Below, in pieces: positions 1-7,231 of a stretch of 36,214 nt of DNA. A program made the position numbers and the translations under genes. Within the stretch, counting starts at the first letter, position 1, and each line of letters begins with the position of its first letter. The notes beneath the pieces were generated by a model. The model did no database searches. It was given only the letters and a program-made list of their open reading frames with translations, and was not told the origin of the DNA. Source of the DNA: an uncultured Odoribacter sp. (GTDB lineage: Bacteria > Bacteroidota > Bacteroidia > Bacteroidales > Marinifilaceae); assembly GCA_900544025.1 (NCBI GenBank), contig UQTM01000030.1, forward strand, positions 1-36,214, given 5' to 3'.

Positions 1-456
1 CGCATGTGGCGGTTCTGCGCAGGATAAATGCTGCGCGGCGGGCGGTGGGTCTGTTTCATGGCGGTCTGCCTCCCCCTGTATTTTCTTCCACACACAAGCG
101 TATGTGCTGGCGGGGCGGGTTATCCCGGTTTTGTGCGCCAGTATTGCAAGATTGTTTCCTTGCCGCACTGAAATTGCCCGGTGTTTAACGCTGGATTTTG
201 CCATTAGTCGATATTTGTTTTTATCTTTTTCCTTTTCTTTCAGAACAAATTTCGCTCAAGCGCTGTTTTCATCGTTGCTTTTCGTTTCAGATACCCGTGC
301 AAAATCCATTCTTTTTTTGCTTTTTGAAAACGAAATTGCTCATTTGCAAGGACAATATCGTTTCAATTCGCACAGATATTGCTTTTCTGCTTTTCTCGTC
401 TTATAATGATAAACATGTAAATTTTTCGTAAAGCGAATAAGGAGTATCGGGAACGA
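1..456. other. Non-coding leader of foreign (Firmicutes-like) origin
   Basis: I see no convincing gene in this stretch; the short open frames here have no recognisable protein and overlap one another. It ends in a sigma-A-type promoter and a ribosome binding site serving the MATE start at 457. A small hairpin (GCGCAG, 8-nt loop, CTGCGC) lies near 17-36, of unknown meaning. Base composition runs from GC-rich at the far left to T-rich toward the promoter. It lacks the TAnnTTTG promoter style seen in the core, and I consider it part of the foreign left end. Confidence 0.6.
379..407 (+). promoter_or_regulatory. Sigma-A/sigma70-type promoter of the MATE fragment
   Basis: TTGCTT at 379-384 and a perfect TATAAT at 402-407 are separated by exactly 17 bases. 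This is the canonical housekeeping promoter of Firmicutes and Proteobacteria and differs from the TTG-N19-21-TAnnTTTG promoters found elsewhere in this window. It is followed by an AAGGAG ribosome binding site at 439-444, 12 bases before the ATG at 457. Both signals support a non-Bacteroidota source for the left end. Confidence 0.7.
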
Positions 457-575
457 ATGAGCAACACAAAAAGCGCCGAATCCACCCTGTCGGAGCCGAT
501 TTTTAACCGCCAGGCATTGGTTCGGCTGATTTTGCCGCTGCTGGCGGAGCAGTTTTTGTCGGTATCCATGGGCTT
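457..575 (+). pseudogene. MATE-family efflux transporter, N-terminal fragment cut at a contig junction
   Basis: The first ~38 residues match the start of a multidrug and toxic compound extrusion (MATE) transporter: a short polar N-terminus, then a helix start containing LVRLILPLLAEQF and SVSMGF. MATE proteins normally continue with an A-D-T/M-x-V segment and about 440 further residues in 12 transmembrane helices. Here the frame instead runs into unrelated sequence after MGF and stops at 717. The promoter, AAGGAG site and GC-richer codon use resemble Firmicutes. The break is more likely an assembly chimera than a true pseudogene. The family call is from memory of MATE N-termini and rests on a short stretch. 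Confidence 0.6.
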
Positions 576-584
576 TTTTATGAT
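564..584. other. Probable chimeric junction, left
   Basis: Within about 20 bases the coding frame switches from the MATE start to the interior of a different protein in another frame, whose homologous-looking sequence begins near 573. Promoter style, base composition and codon use also change here. The most economical reading is a misjoin in a metagenomic assembly, probably at a short T-rich shared word around 573-580. A real recombination event in one genome cannot be excluded from sequence alone. Confidence 0.65.
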
Positions 585-935
585 CTTTATCAGTTGGCTA
601 AGTTGCGTCCGAAAGATGAGGTTGTCCGCGATTATTTACTTACCGGTTTGTTGCTGGAAAAAGATGTCATGGCATTTTATGAGAATTTTTGTAAGTATTA
701 TCCCGAAGGAGTTTTAAATAATTTACCCCGGCTTTATCGTGAAGCTTTGGTGAGTATTCGGTTTTCCAATGTAGATCCGGATGTATTTTTAAAATATGAG
801 GTGAAGGGAAATGAACAGGACAGATTTCGTGTTTATATAAGCCGTTATCAGAGTTTAAACGATAAACAAATCGCTGCTCAGGCACTTGAAAAGGATTTTG
901 GAAATACTTATTGGTATTATTTACATTTTAAATAG
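573..935 (+). CDS. C-terminal fragment of a DUF6057-like protein (5' truncated)
   Basis: About 120 residues at the end of a longer protein. The frame is open from at least 573, and reading begins with a helical LYQLAKLRPKDE-type segment typical of tetratricopeptide-like or all-helical soluble tails. It ends in a tyrosine-rich YWYYLHFK. In Bacteroidota, DUF6057 membrane proteins with such a helical C-terminal region are often encoded just before a PD40-propeller lipoprotein, which is the arrangement here (12-bp gap to the next gene). The TTG at 594 is unlikely to be the true start: the gene enters from the left and has lost its 5' part at the junction. The family name is tentative; that it is a truncated gene is well supported. 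Confidence 0.45.
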   Translation, partial: LFYDLYQLAKLRPKDEVVRDYLLTGLLLEKDVMAFYENFCKYYPEGVLNNLPRLYREALVSIRFSNVDPDVFLKYEVKGNEQDRFRVYISRYQSLNDKQIAAQALEKDFGNTYWYYLHFK

Positions 936-947
936 GATTTTGGAAAT

Positions 948-2372
948 ATGAAAAATATATTCATTTTATTGCTATTGTTGGGAGTGGTGGCCTGCCGGCA
1001 GCAGGTGACCGAAAAGCAGCCTAATGGCCTTCAGGCTCCGGTTTTCCCGGATTATTCCGATTGTGTTGTTCCTGCTAATATTGCCCCGTTGAATTTTGAG
1101 GTCATGAAAGGATGTGATGAGGTCGAGGTTATTTACCGGGTCGGGGAAGAAGTGCTTTTAACGTACCGGGGAAATCAATATGTGGAACTACCTTTACGAA
1201 AATGGAAGAAGATGATGGCCGAGGCTGCTAAGGCGGGGAAAGTAAAAATGTCGGTTTCTTATCGTTCGGGTAAGGAGTGGAAAGAATATAATCCGATTTA
1301 TTTTCAGGTCGCTCCTGAACCTGTAGATGAATGGATCGCTTATCGTTTGATTTTTCCAGGTTATGAAGGTTGGGCAGGAATGGGAATCTATCAACGTAAT
1401 CTAACTAATTTTCAAGAGGAAACGATTCTCGATAATCGGATGACGGGAAAAAATTGTATGAATTGCCATTCTTTTAACCGTCATTCACCGGATCAGTTTA
1501 TGTTTCATATGCGTGGTTCGATTACAGGGACAGTATTGGTGGAGGGGGACGACTGTAGTTTGGTGAACGGAAAAGTGGGGGAACAATCCGTTCCTTTGGT
1601 TTATCCTGCTTGGCATCCTTCGGGGCGTTACATTGCTTTTTCGTCCAATTCGACCAGACAATTTTTTCATGCCCGTCCTGAAAAGCAAGTGGAGGTATAT
1701 GACGAGTCGTCGGATATTGTGTTGTACGATATAAGAGACAAGCGGATTCAGACCGATAGCGCTTTATTGGCAAGGTCTGAAGCTTTCGAGACTTATCCGG
1801 CCTGGTCGCCTTCGGGAGATCGTCTGTATTTTTGTTCTACCGATTCTGTGCTTATGCCTGAAGAATATAAAAAAATACAATACCAGATTTGTTCTGTGGG
1901 ATTCGATGCAGAAAAAGGGACTTTTACCGGGCCCATAGATACGGTACTGTCTATTCCCGGAAAAAGTGTCGTTTTTCCCCGGATTTCTCCGGATGGCCGT
2001 TTTTTATTGGTGACAACTCTCGATTACGGTTGTTTCCCGATATGGCATAAAGAATCCGATTTGGTGATGTGGGATTTGGAAAATAAGCAGTTTATTCCTC
2101 ATTTAGCCAATAGCTTCGATGCCGACGGCTATCATTCCTGGTCGTCTAATGGGAAATGGGTCATGTTTGGAAGCCGGAGGATCGATGGGTTGTTTACCCG
2201 TTTGTGGTTTGCTTATGTACAGGAAGACGGGCGATTGTGTAAACCTTTCCTGTTGCCGCAAAGCGGAGAATTGCTGAGGGATACCCGGAGTAAATCCTAT
2301 AATGTCCCAGAGTTTATCAGTAAACCTGTTACTGTGTCTCCCCGGAAATTATTGAAAACCGTAAAATCATAA
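948..2372 (+). CDS. PD40/TolB-like beta-propeller lipoprotein with a CXXCH motif
   Basis: A 474-residue protein with a lipoprotein signal (GVVAC, Cys16), so probably membrane-anchored in the periplasm or at the outer membrane. Residues ~45-125 look like a small beta domain. A CMNCH motif sits at residues 170-174, the signature for covalent heme c attachment. After it come at least four PD40/WD40-like blades with [W/I]-x-P-[S/D]-G-[R/D] cores (near residues 223, 283, 345 and a degenerate one near 400). Such proteins are often annotated as TolB-like or 'cytochrome c biosynthesis' proteins in Bacteroides. It follows the DUF6057-like gene by 12 bp and is probably co-transcribed. Function is unknown; heme binding is an inference from one motif. 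It ends at a bidirectional terminator. Confidence 0.8.
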   Translation: MKNIFILLLLLGVVACRQQVTEKQPNGLQAPVFPDYSDCVVPANIAPLNFEVMKGCDEVEVIYRVGEEVLLTYRGNQYVELPLRKWKKMMAEAAKAGKVKMSVSYRSGKEWKEYNPIYFQVAPEPVDEWIAYRLIFPGYEGWAGMGIYQRNLTNFQEETILDNRMTGKNCMNCHSFNRHSPDQFMFHMRGSITGTVLVEGDDCSLVNGKVGEQSVPLVYPAWHPSGRYIAFSSNSTRQFFHARPEKQVEVYDESSDIVLYDIRDKRIQTDSALLARSEAFETYPAWSPSGDRLYFCSTDSVLMPEEYKKIQYQICSVGFDAEKGTFTGPIDTVLSIPGKSVVFPRISPDGRFLLVTTLDYGCFPIWHKESDLVMWDLENKQFIPHLANSFDADGYHSWSSNGKWVMFGSRRIDGLFTRLWFAYVQEDGRLCKPFLLPQSGELLRDTRSKSYNVPEFISKPVTVSPRKLLKTVKS

Positions 2373-2457
2373 AAGAAACGACCGGATACGGAAAGCGAAA
2401 ATTCGATTCAGTCTTTTTAATGTTCCGGGAAGAAAGGGGCGTGGAATATAAAGAAGA

Positions 2458-2487
2458 ACGGGATTCATTACGAATCCCGTCCTTTAT
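2458..2487. terminator. Bidirectional intrinsic terminator between convergent operons
   Basis: A 9-bp perfect stem (ACGGGATTC at 2458-2466 with GAATCCCGT at 2472-2480) has a 5-nt loop and is followed by CCTTTATTT on the + strand. On the minus strand it is followed by TCTTCTTT. It lies between the PD40 gene (ends 2372) and the GH88 gene (ends 2548 on the minus strand), so it can end both transcripts. Confidence 0.75.
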
Positions 2488-2547
2488 TTAGATTTGTTTT
2501 TGGAGACCTCTTAAACATGTTTTCGATATACGAGGTTAGCCGGATGA

Positions 2548-3789
2548 TCACTTAAGTGTTTTTTTATAGCGTGTCAAAGCTTCCAGAAAGTAGTAATCGG
2601 CATACGTAAGAGGTGCGTCGATTTCTGATTTGTGGGGCAGGCTCCCTGTGCAATGCATGATTAAGAAATTGGCGTTTGCGCCTAACGGTGCGCGGTAATG
2701 TTCCGATGCCAGGCTTTTCAACATCGCAATGGCTTTGTTGGTGTATTTTTTCTTTCCGGTAAATTCTCCCAGTTCGAATAAAGCGGAACATACGATGGCT
2801 GTAGCCGATGCGTCACGGGGCTTACCTTCATATACGCAGGCGTACGATTTTCCCTGCGGTGTGTAGCCCGGCTCTCCGGCATTAAAATCCCAGTAAGGTA
2901 TCAGGTCTTTGGGTAAATGCTTCAGGTAATAGGCGGTGAAGTTTTCTGCGGCTTTCAAATATTTCGGGTCTTTGGTTTCCCGGTACATCATCGTATAGCC
3001 ATAGATTGCCCAAGCCTGGCCGCGTGCCCAGGTGGAATTGTCGCTGTATCCCTGGCAGGTCTGGCGATGTAGGACTTTTCCCGTCTTTTGGTCGTAATCC
3101 ACTACATGGTAACTACTGTAATCGTCCCGGAATTGATTGGCCAATGTGGTATTGGCATGATTTATGGCAATGTCGCGGTAGGTGGGGTCTCCTGTCACTT
3201 TTGAAGCATAAAACAGTAATTCCAGATTCATCATATTGTCGATAATTACCGGATAAAACCATTTCGATCCGTCCCAGCCTTCCCGATAGTTCCATGATTT
3301 GATGGTTTTTGTAATGGGATTATAACGGGTACAGAGCGATTTGGCACTTTGTACGAGGATATCTTTATACTCCGGTTTGGAAGCCAGGCGTTCGGCTGCC
3401 CCATAACTGCAATACATCATAAAACCGATATCGTGGTTTCCTGTAAATGTCTGGATGGGTTTCAAAGGATAAGTCCATTTTTCTGCCTGCTCTTTCCAAT
3501 CGTTCTCACCGGTCAGCTCGTACAGATACCATAATACGCCGGGAAAGAAGCCCGGAGTCCAGTCGTAAATGGAAGTGGTTGCCAGCTGTCCTTTTGAATT
3601 GGTCGTGCGCGGATAGTTTTTCCCGGTGGGTTCTCCTACCGTGTTTAACATGTTTTGGGTCTGTTTCGCCGCATAGGCGATATTGTCTTTCAGAAAATTA
3701 TCTTTTGCCTTATTTTTGGACGCAGCCATATTTTCGTGTGTGCCTAAAAGCAAAAGGATAAAAAATAAGTACAGTGATTTCTGTTTCAT
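2548..3789 (-). CDS. GH88 unsaturated glucuronyl hydrolase
   Basis: A 413-residue exported enzyme (Sec signal in the first ~22 residues). GH88 enzymes remove 4,5-unsaturated uronic acid from the non-reducing end of lyase-made oligosaccharides, usually in the periplasm. Family features seen: an NHDIGF motif with Asp120, the counterpart of Asp88 of Bacillus GL1 UGL; DNMMNLELL with Asp184, the counterpart of catalytic Asp149; STWARGQAW at 252-260; and the C-terminal APLTYADYYFLEAL. Length is normal for an (alpha/alpha)6-barrel GH88. It is the last gene of the minus-strand run, 109 bp after the DUF2264 gene. Its presence implies that a lyase product (glycosaminoglycan-like or other uronate polymer) reaches the periplasm, but no lyase is encoded in the window. 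GH105 is less likely because of the GH88-type motifs. Confidence 0.87.
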   Translation of the reverse strand: MKQKSLYLFFILLLLGTHENMAASKNKAKDNFLKDNIAYAAKQTQNMLNTVGEPTGKNYPRTTNSKGQLATTSIYDWTPGFFPGVLWYLYELTGENDWKEQAEKWTYPLKPIQTFTGNHDIGFMMYCSYGAAERLASKPEYKDILVQSAKSLCTRYNPITKTIKSWNYREGWDGSKWFYPVIIDNMMNLELLFYASKVTGDPTYRDIAINHANTTLANQFRDDYSSYHVVDYDQKTGKVLHRQTCQGYSDNSTWARGQAWAIYGYTMMYRETKDPKYLKAAENFTAYYLKHLPKDLIPYWDFNAGEPGYTPQGKSYACVYEGKPRDASATAIVCSALFELGEFTGKKKYTNKAIAMLKSLASEHYRAPLGANANFLIMHCTGSLPHKSEIDAPLTYADYYFLEALTRYKKTLK

Positions 3790-3898
3790 ATTTACAGTGA
3801 TATTGATCGGTTATATATTTAAATTTATTCATGGAAGCATGCCGGGCAGAAACCGTTTGCAAGATGATAAATTTAATTCTTGTATTCGATATTTCCGG

Positions 3899-5143
3899 TT
3901 ATTTTTTTATCGATTCGTGATAATCTTTGGGAAATGATTCTCCGGCCCAGGCTTTTTGGGAAGTCCAGGGTTGTGCCGGATCGGTCCAGAAAGCATGTTC
4001 TGCGGGCAGGCCTAACGGTAGAAATACCAAAGAGGTCATATACAGGCTTCCGTTATTGGTGTAATAATCGGCAATTCCGGGCTGATGTCCCACAAAGCCC
4101 AGTTGTAGAAATCCTTTGGGGGTAAAGTTTTCCGGGTTGGCAAACATCCGTTTCATGACTGCGGTGAGCGCACTTCTCACTTGGCTGTTGCTTAATTTTT
4201 GAGGTAATTCGAATTTCCAGGCAGAAAGGGCCAGCGTCTGGAAGGCTCCCATGCGATAGGTCATCGAGCGTCCCATTGCCGGATAAGCGGCTTCCGGGGA
4301 TATAAGCCGTTCCAGTAAAACATTGTAGCGTTGCATACGGCGGAGTGCCAATTCCAGCTTAATGGGCGAATGAATCCGTTTTTTTTCGATGACTTCCAGC
4401 ATTTCTACATACATGGGATGTATCACATAGCCGTTGTAGTAGTCCAAAGAATATTCCGGCCCGTCGGAATACCAACCATCGCCTAAGTACCATTCATTCA
4501 TTTTTTGAAGAGCCACTTCGACGGCATACCTGTCGTAGTCTTCTCCGATCGAGATTAAAAAAGTTTCAACCATCCCTCTGAAAAGAAGCCAGTTATTGTA
4601 GGCCGGGCGTATCGAGCGTAACGATTTGAATTTTTCGATATAGCGTTGCTTGGTTTCTTGGTCGAGAGGTTCCCAGAGGGCCTGCGGCGCACGCATAAAG
4701 CTATTGGCCAAATAAGCGGCATCGCATAAGATCTGATTTTCACCTTTCCATAATAGATAATCTTTACTTTCCGGATCTACGGCATTCTTATAGCTCTTTA
4801 AAGCCCAGTCCCGTACTTTTTTGCGTAATTTTCCTTCTTCCGTTTTATCGTCCGGCAAAGCAAGCCACGGGGCGATCCCATCCATCAGGCGGCCGAACGC
4901 CTCCATATAGACAACATCTGTATTTCTCCCTTTCAGCCAGGTCGGGCTCAGCTCTACATCCATATTTTTTTTGAGTTCTCCTTTACTCATATTTTCCAGG
5001 ATAGGTGCCGAAATTCGGTAGAGCAGATCGACCCAATATTGGCGATCCTTCGGGGCTGTCTCTGTTTGCGCCGTTACATTCAATGGGAGAGTGCCGATCA
5101 GGAGTAGCCCAATGAGTATTTTTGATAAAATTCGTTTCTTCAT
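3899..5143 (-). CDS. DUF2264 family protein (GH154-type, putative beta-glucuronidase)
   Basis: A 414-residue protein with a Sec signal peptide (cleavage near TAQ-TE, residue ~26). The segment RQYWVDLLYRISAPIL and the body with AYNNWLLFRG, DGWYSDGPEYSLDYYNGYVI and the C-terminal FVGHQPGIADYY are typical of DUF2264 (PF10022), an all-helical alpha/alpha-barrel family. From memory, CAZy places characterised DUF2264 members in GH154 as beta-glucuronidases. Candidate acidic residues are in the DGWYSDGPEYSLDYY stretch. It stands next to GH88, so a joint role in removing saturated (this protein) and unsaturated (GH88) uronic acids is a reasonable inference. A hairpin terminator separates it from the upstream gene, and no promoter is evident in the gap, so it probably relies on read-through. 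Confidence 0.75.
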   Translation of the reverse strand: MKKRILSKILIGLLLIGTLPLNVTAQTETAPKDRQYWVDLLYRISAPILENMSKGELKKNMDVELSPTWLKGRNTDVVYMEAFGRLMDGIAPWLALPDDKTEEGKLRKKVRDWALKSYKNAVDPESKDYLLWKGENQILCDAAYLANSFMRAPQALWEPLDQETKQRYIEKFKSLRSIRPAYNNWLLFRGMVETFLISIGEDYDRYAVEVALQKMNEWYLGDGWYSDGPEYSLDYYNGYVIHPMYVEMLEVIEKKRIHSPIKLELALRRMQRYNVLLERLISPEAAYPAMGRSMTYRMGAFQTLALSAWKFELPQKLSNSQVRSALTAVMKRMFANPENFTPKGFLQLGFVGHQPGIADYYTNNGSLYMTSLVFLPLGLPAEHAFWTDPAQPWTSQKAWAGESFPKDYHESIKK

Positions 5144-5189
5144 GATGAATGATAATAAATGTGAATTTATGTGAGCCGGATGTCTTTAA

Positions 5190-5219
5190 CATAAAACTGC
5201 CCGAACAATGTCCGGGCAG
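5190..5219 (-). terminator. Intra-operon intrinsic terminator (minus strand)
   Basis: In the 131-bp gap between the M60-like gene and the DUF2264 gene, CTGCCCG (5197-5203) and CGGGCAG (5213-5219) form a 7-bp GC-rich stem with a 9-nt loop. Read on the minus strand the stem is followed by TTTTAT. I see no TAnnTTTG box for the minus strand downstream of it. It may lower expression of the last two enzymes relative to the import genes. Confidence 0.6.
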
Positions 5220-5274
5220 CTTCTCGTGTTAAATAAACTTATTGAATATTCCCTGTTTTCTGACAGGCACAGGA

Positions 5275-7203
5275 TTATTGCAACATTCCTACTCCGAACT
5301 CTGCGATAGACACGGCAATGGATTGACGTTCTGCGTCGCTGTACGGATCTCCTGTTAACGGATGCGGAGAAACCAGTCTTAGCTTCAATTTACTTGTTTC
5401 GTAAGTTTGATCCAGGTAGATATATTGCATATCGGTGGTTTTTCCTAAAGTGAACATCTTATCGTTATCTACTGCTTCAAATTTTCCGTCGGGCTTTTCG
5501 ATCAACAACTGGAAACGGCGACATTTGTTGTTGTGTGTCTGGGTATTCCTGTGTTGATAATACAGATAGTTGAATGAAGTAGGCGTTTTCATATCGATAT
5601 CGATAACGTGAGGATATTCGGCTCCTTCTCCCGACCATTTAGAGTGCCAGATGGTGGTTGCATCTCCGTCGATCATAAGAGCGGCTTTTCCGATTTTTGC
5701 CGATTCCACATGTTCGTTGTCTTCTTCAACACCGCCTGCGATACGTTTTGCCTGTACACTCCAGCTTGAACGGTCGAGAACCGTATAAGTCGGACGTACA
5801 CCTTTGGCCATCGTAACGGCCGTGCGGGTATCGAAATCTCCGAATTTCCGTTCTGCCGAATTCCAGAATGGAGTCGAAATGGCAGGGAATTGCTCCATAT
5901 AGTTCGTCGCATAAGACGATAAGGTGAAGCCCCACGCATCGAAGAACGGGGTTAAATTCTGATTGGCATATTCGGTTGCGTACATAGCCAGAGCATCATT
6001 CTTGTCCTGGTCGTGGGCGGGGGCTTCATTTTCCCTTACCTGTTTCGCGATATATGGGAATACATTCCAACCGTATTGCTGCGCGAGCTGAACAAACATC
6101 CCGACTTGCTGTGCAGAGGTCAGGTCATAGAATCTTTTGGCAGGGTCGCTGCTTTGCACGAAACTGCCGATCGCTCCTTCAAATTCGAGATTGGCTACCG
6201 GCCAGGTCTGGTTCCGGTGGTACAAACGATGATAGGGCAGGTTCAAAAGTGCGTTTTTGAAATATTCTCCCCCTAAGTCTGCCTGCTGATAGGTTGCAGC
6301 AAAACTCTGGCATACTTTCAAGATGTTGGGATCCTGCAAAGCGGGGATACGTACGGCTGCCGAATCGACCCCTTTCAGGATCACCGACGGATATCCTCCG
6401 GTGGCGTCGCTGCCTGTCGAGGTCTGTACATCGGTACGCAGACGCCACGGCTGAGTGGTAGTAACACTGTAAAATCCGTCGAAATCCATAGAAATCATGT
6501 CGTCGTAGAAATTCAGAAGAGCTTCCGGATCACTGACTTCCTTAAGGATACTGACCGGTAAAGTCAGTATCACTTTCGGAGAACGAAGTTCCGCCCAGGG
6601 CATGATCGTTGTGGCTATTTCCTGTTTCCAGGCGGCGGCATCGGTTTCTCCCATAATGAAGTCCGGTGATTTCACTACACCTGCGAGTTGCAGGGTGGTG
6701 GCATTTCCGCTTGTTTCATAGAAGAAGTAAAGATGACCTCCGAAATAGCTCATCACTTTATTTTCTCCCGGCATTAAATCTCCTTCTATATCCATATTGG
6801 CATAACGCTTGAAAGAAGTTGCCGTCTCCGGAATAATATCCGTAAAACCTCCGATCCGGTATTTTAATCCGCTTACTCCGGCGGGAACAGTAATAGTTAC
6901 GTATTCACCCGGTGCTGCATAATATCCGGCACTTTGCCAGCTTTTCGGTTCGAAAGCGGTAGCCGGTGCTTGTAGCGGGGATTGTGCGGTGAGAGTAATT
7001 TCCGTATTTTCCCGGGCTAAATCTGCCGGAATGAAACCCGGAAATTCAGTTACCCATCCCCAATATGGGTTATTGGCCACACTACCGTCCTGAGCCGGTT
7101 TGCCCGACTCATCGATGAACGGATCTTCAATAGCATTATCGGTGGAGCAGGCTACTGCCGTCAGCAGAAGAGCCATTCCGATATTTTTGTATATACGATT
7201 CAT
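5275..7203 (-). CDS. M60-like lipoprotein lacking HExxH, with C-terminal F5/8 type C domain
   Basis: With the start at 7203 the protein is 642 residues and has a lipobox (AVAC, Cys19). Starting at 7239 would overlap susD and spoil the signal. Residues ~75-165 resemble the beta-domain preceding M60-like (PF13402) peptidases (GYYAAPGEYVTITVP). Residues ~192-240 (PWAELRSPKVILTLP) and ~362-428 (LAQQYGW, NLTPFFDAWGF) match the flanks of the M60 metalloprotease core. The zinc motif HExxGH expected between them (~290-345) is absent: the region reads CQSFAATYQQADLGG, and no HExxH occurs anywhere. Residues ~480-638 form an F5/8 type C/CBM32-like domain (MIDGDATTIWHSKW). It sits directly after susD (28-bp gap), where surface glycan-binding proteins are usual. 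I infer an inactive peptidase fold used for glycoprotein binding. Confidence 0.7.
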   Translation of the reverse strand: MNRIYKNIGMALLLTAVACSTDNAIEDPFIDESGKPAQDGSVANNPYWGWVTEFPGFIPADLARENTEITLTAQSPLQAPATAFEPKSWQSAGYYAAPGEYVTITVPAGVSGLKYRIGGFTDIIPETATSFKRYANMDIEGDLMPGENKVMSYFGGHLYFFYETSGNATTLQLAGVVKSPDFIMGETDAAAWKQEIATTIMPWAELRSPKVILTLPVSILKEVSDPEALLNFYDDMISMDFDGFYSVTTTQPWRLRTDVQTSTGSDATGGYPSVILKGVDSAAVRIPALQDPNILKVCQSFAATYQQADLGGEYFKNALLNLPYHRLYHRNQTWPVANLEFEGAIGSFVQSSDPAKRFYDLTSAQQVGMFVQLAQQYGWNVFPYIAKQVRENEAPAHDQDKNDALAMYATEYANQNLTPFFDAWGFTLSSYATNYMEQFPAISTPFWNSAERKFGDFDTRTAVTMAKGVRPTYTVLDRSSWSVQAKRIAGGVEEDNEHVESAKIGKAALMIDGDATTIWHSKWSGEGAEYPHVIDIDMKTPTSFNYLYYQHRNTQTHNNKCRRFQLLIEKPDGKFEAVDNDKMFTLGKTTDMQYIYLDQTYETSKLKLRLVSPHPLTGDPYSDAERQSIAVSIAEFGVGMLQ

Positions 7204-7231
7204 AATCTTGTTTTTACAATGAATGAAACAA

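Noticed and set aside
6..569. Short overlapping open frames on both strands at the left end
   Set aside because: No domain, no consistent codon use and mutual overlap; only the MATE start at 457 has a promoter, a ribosome binding site and family resemblance.
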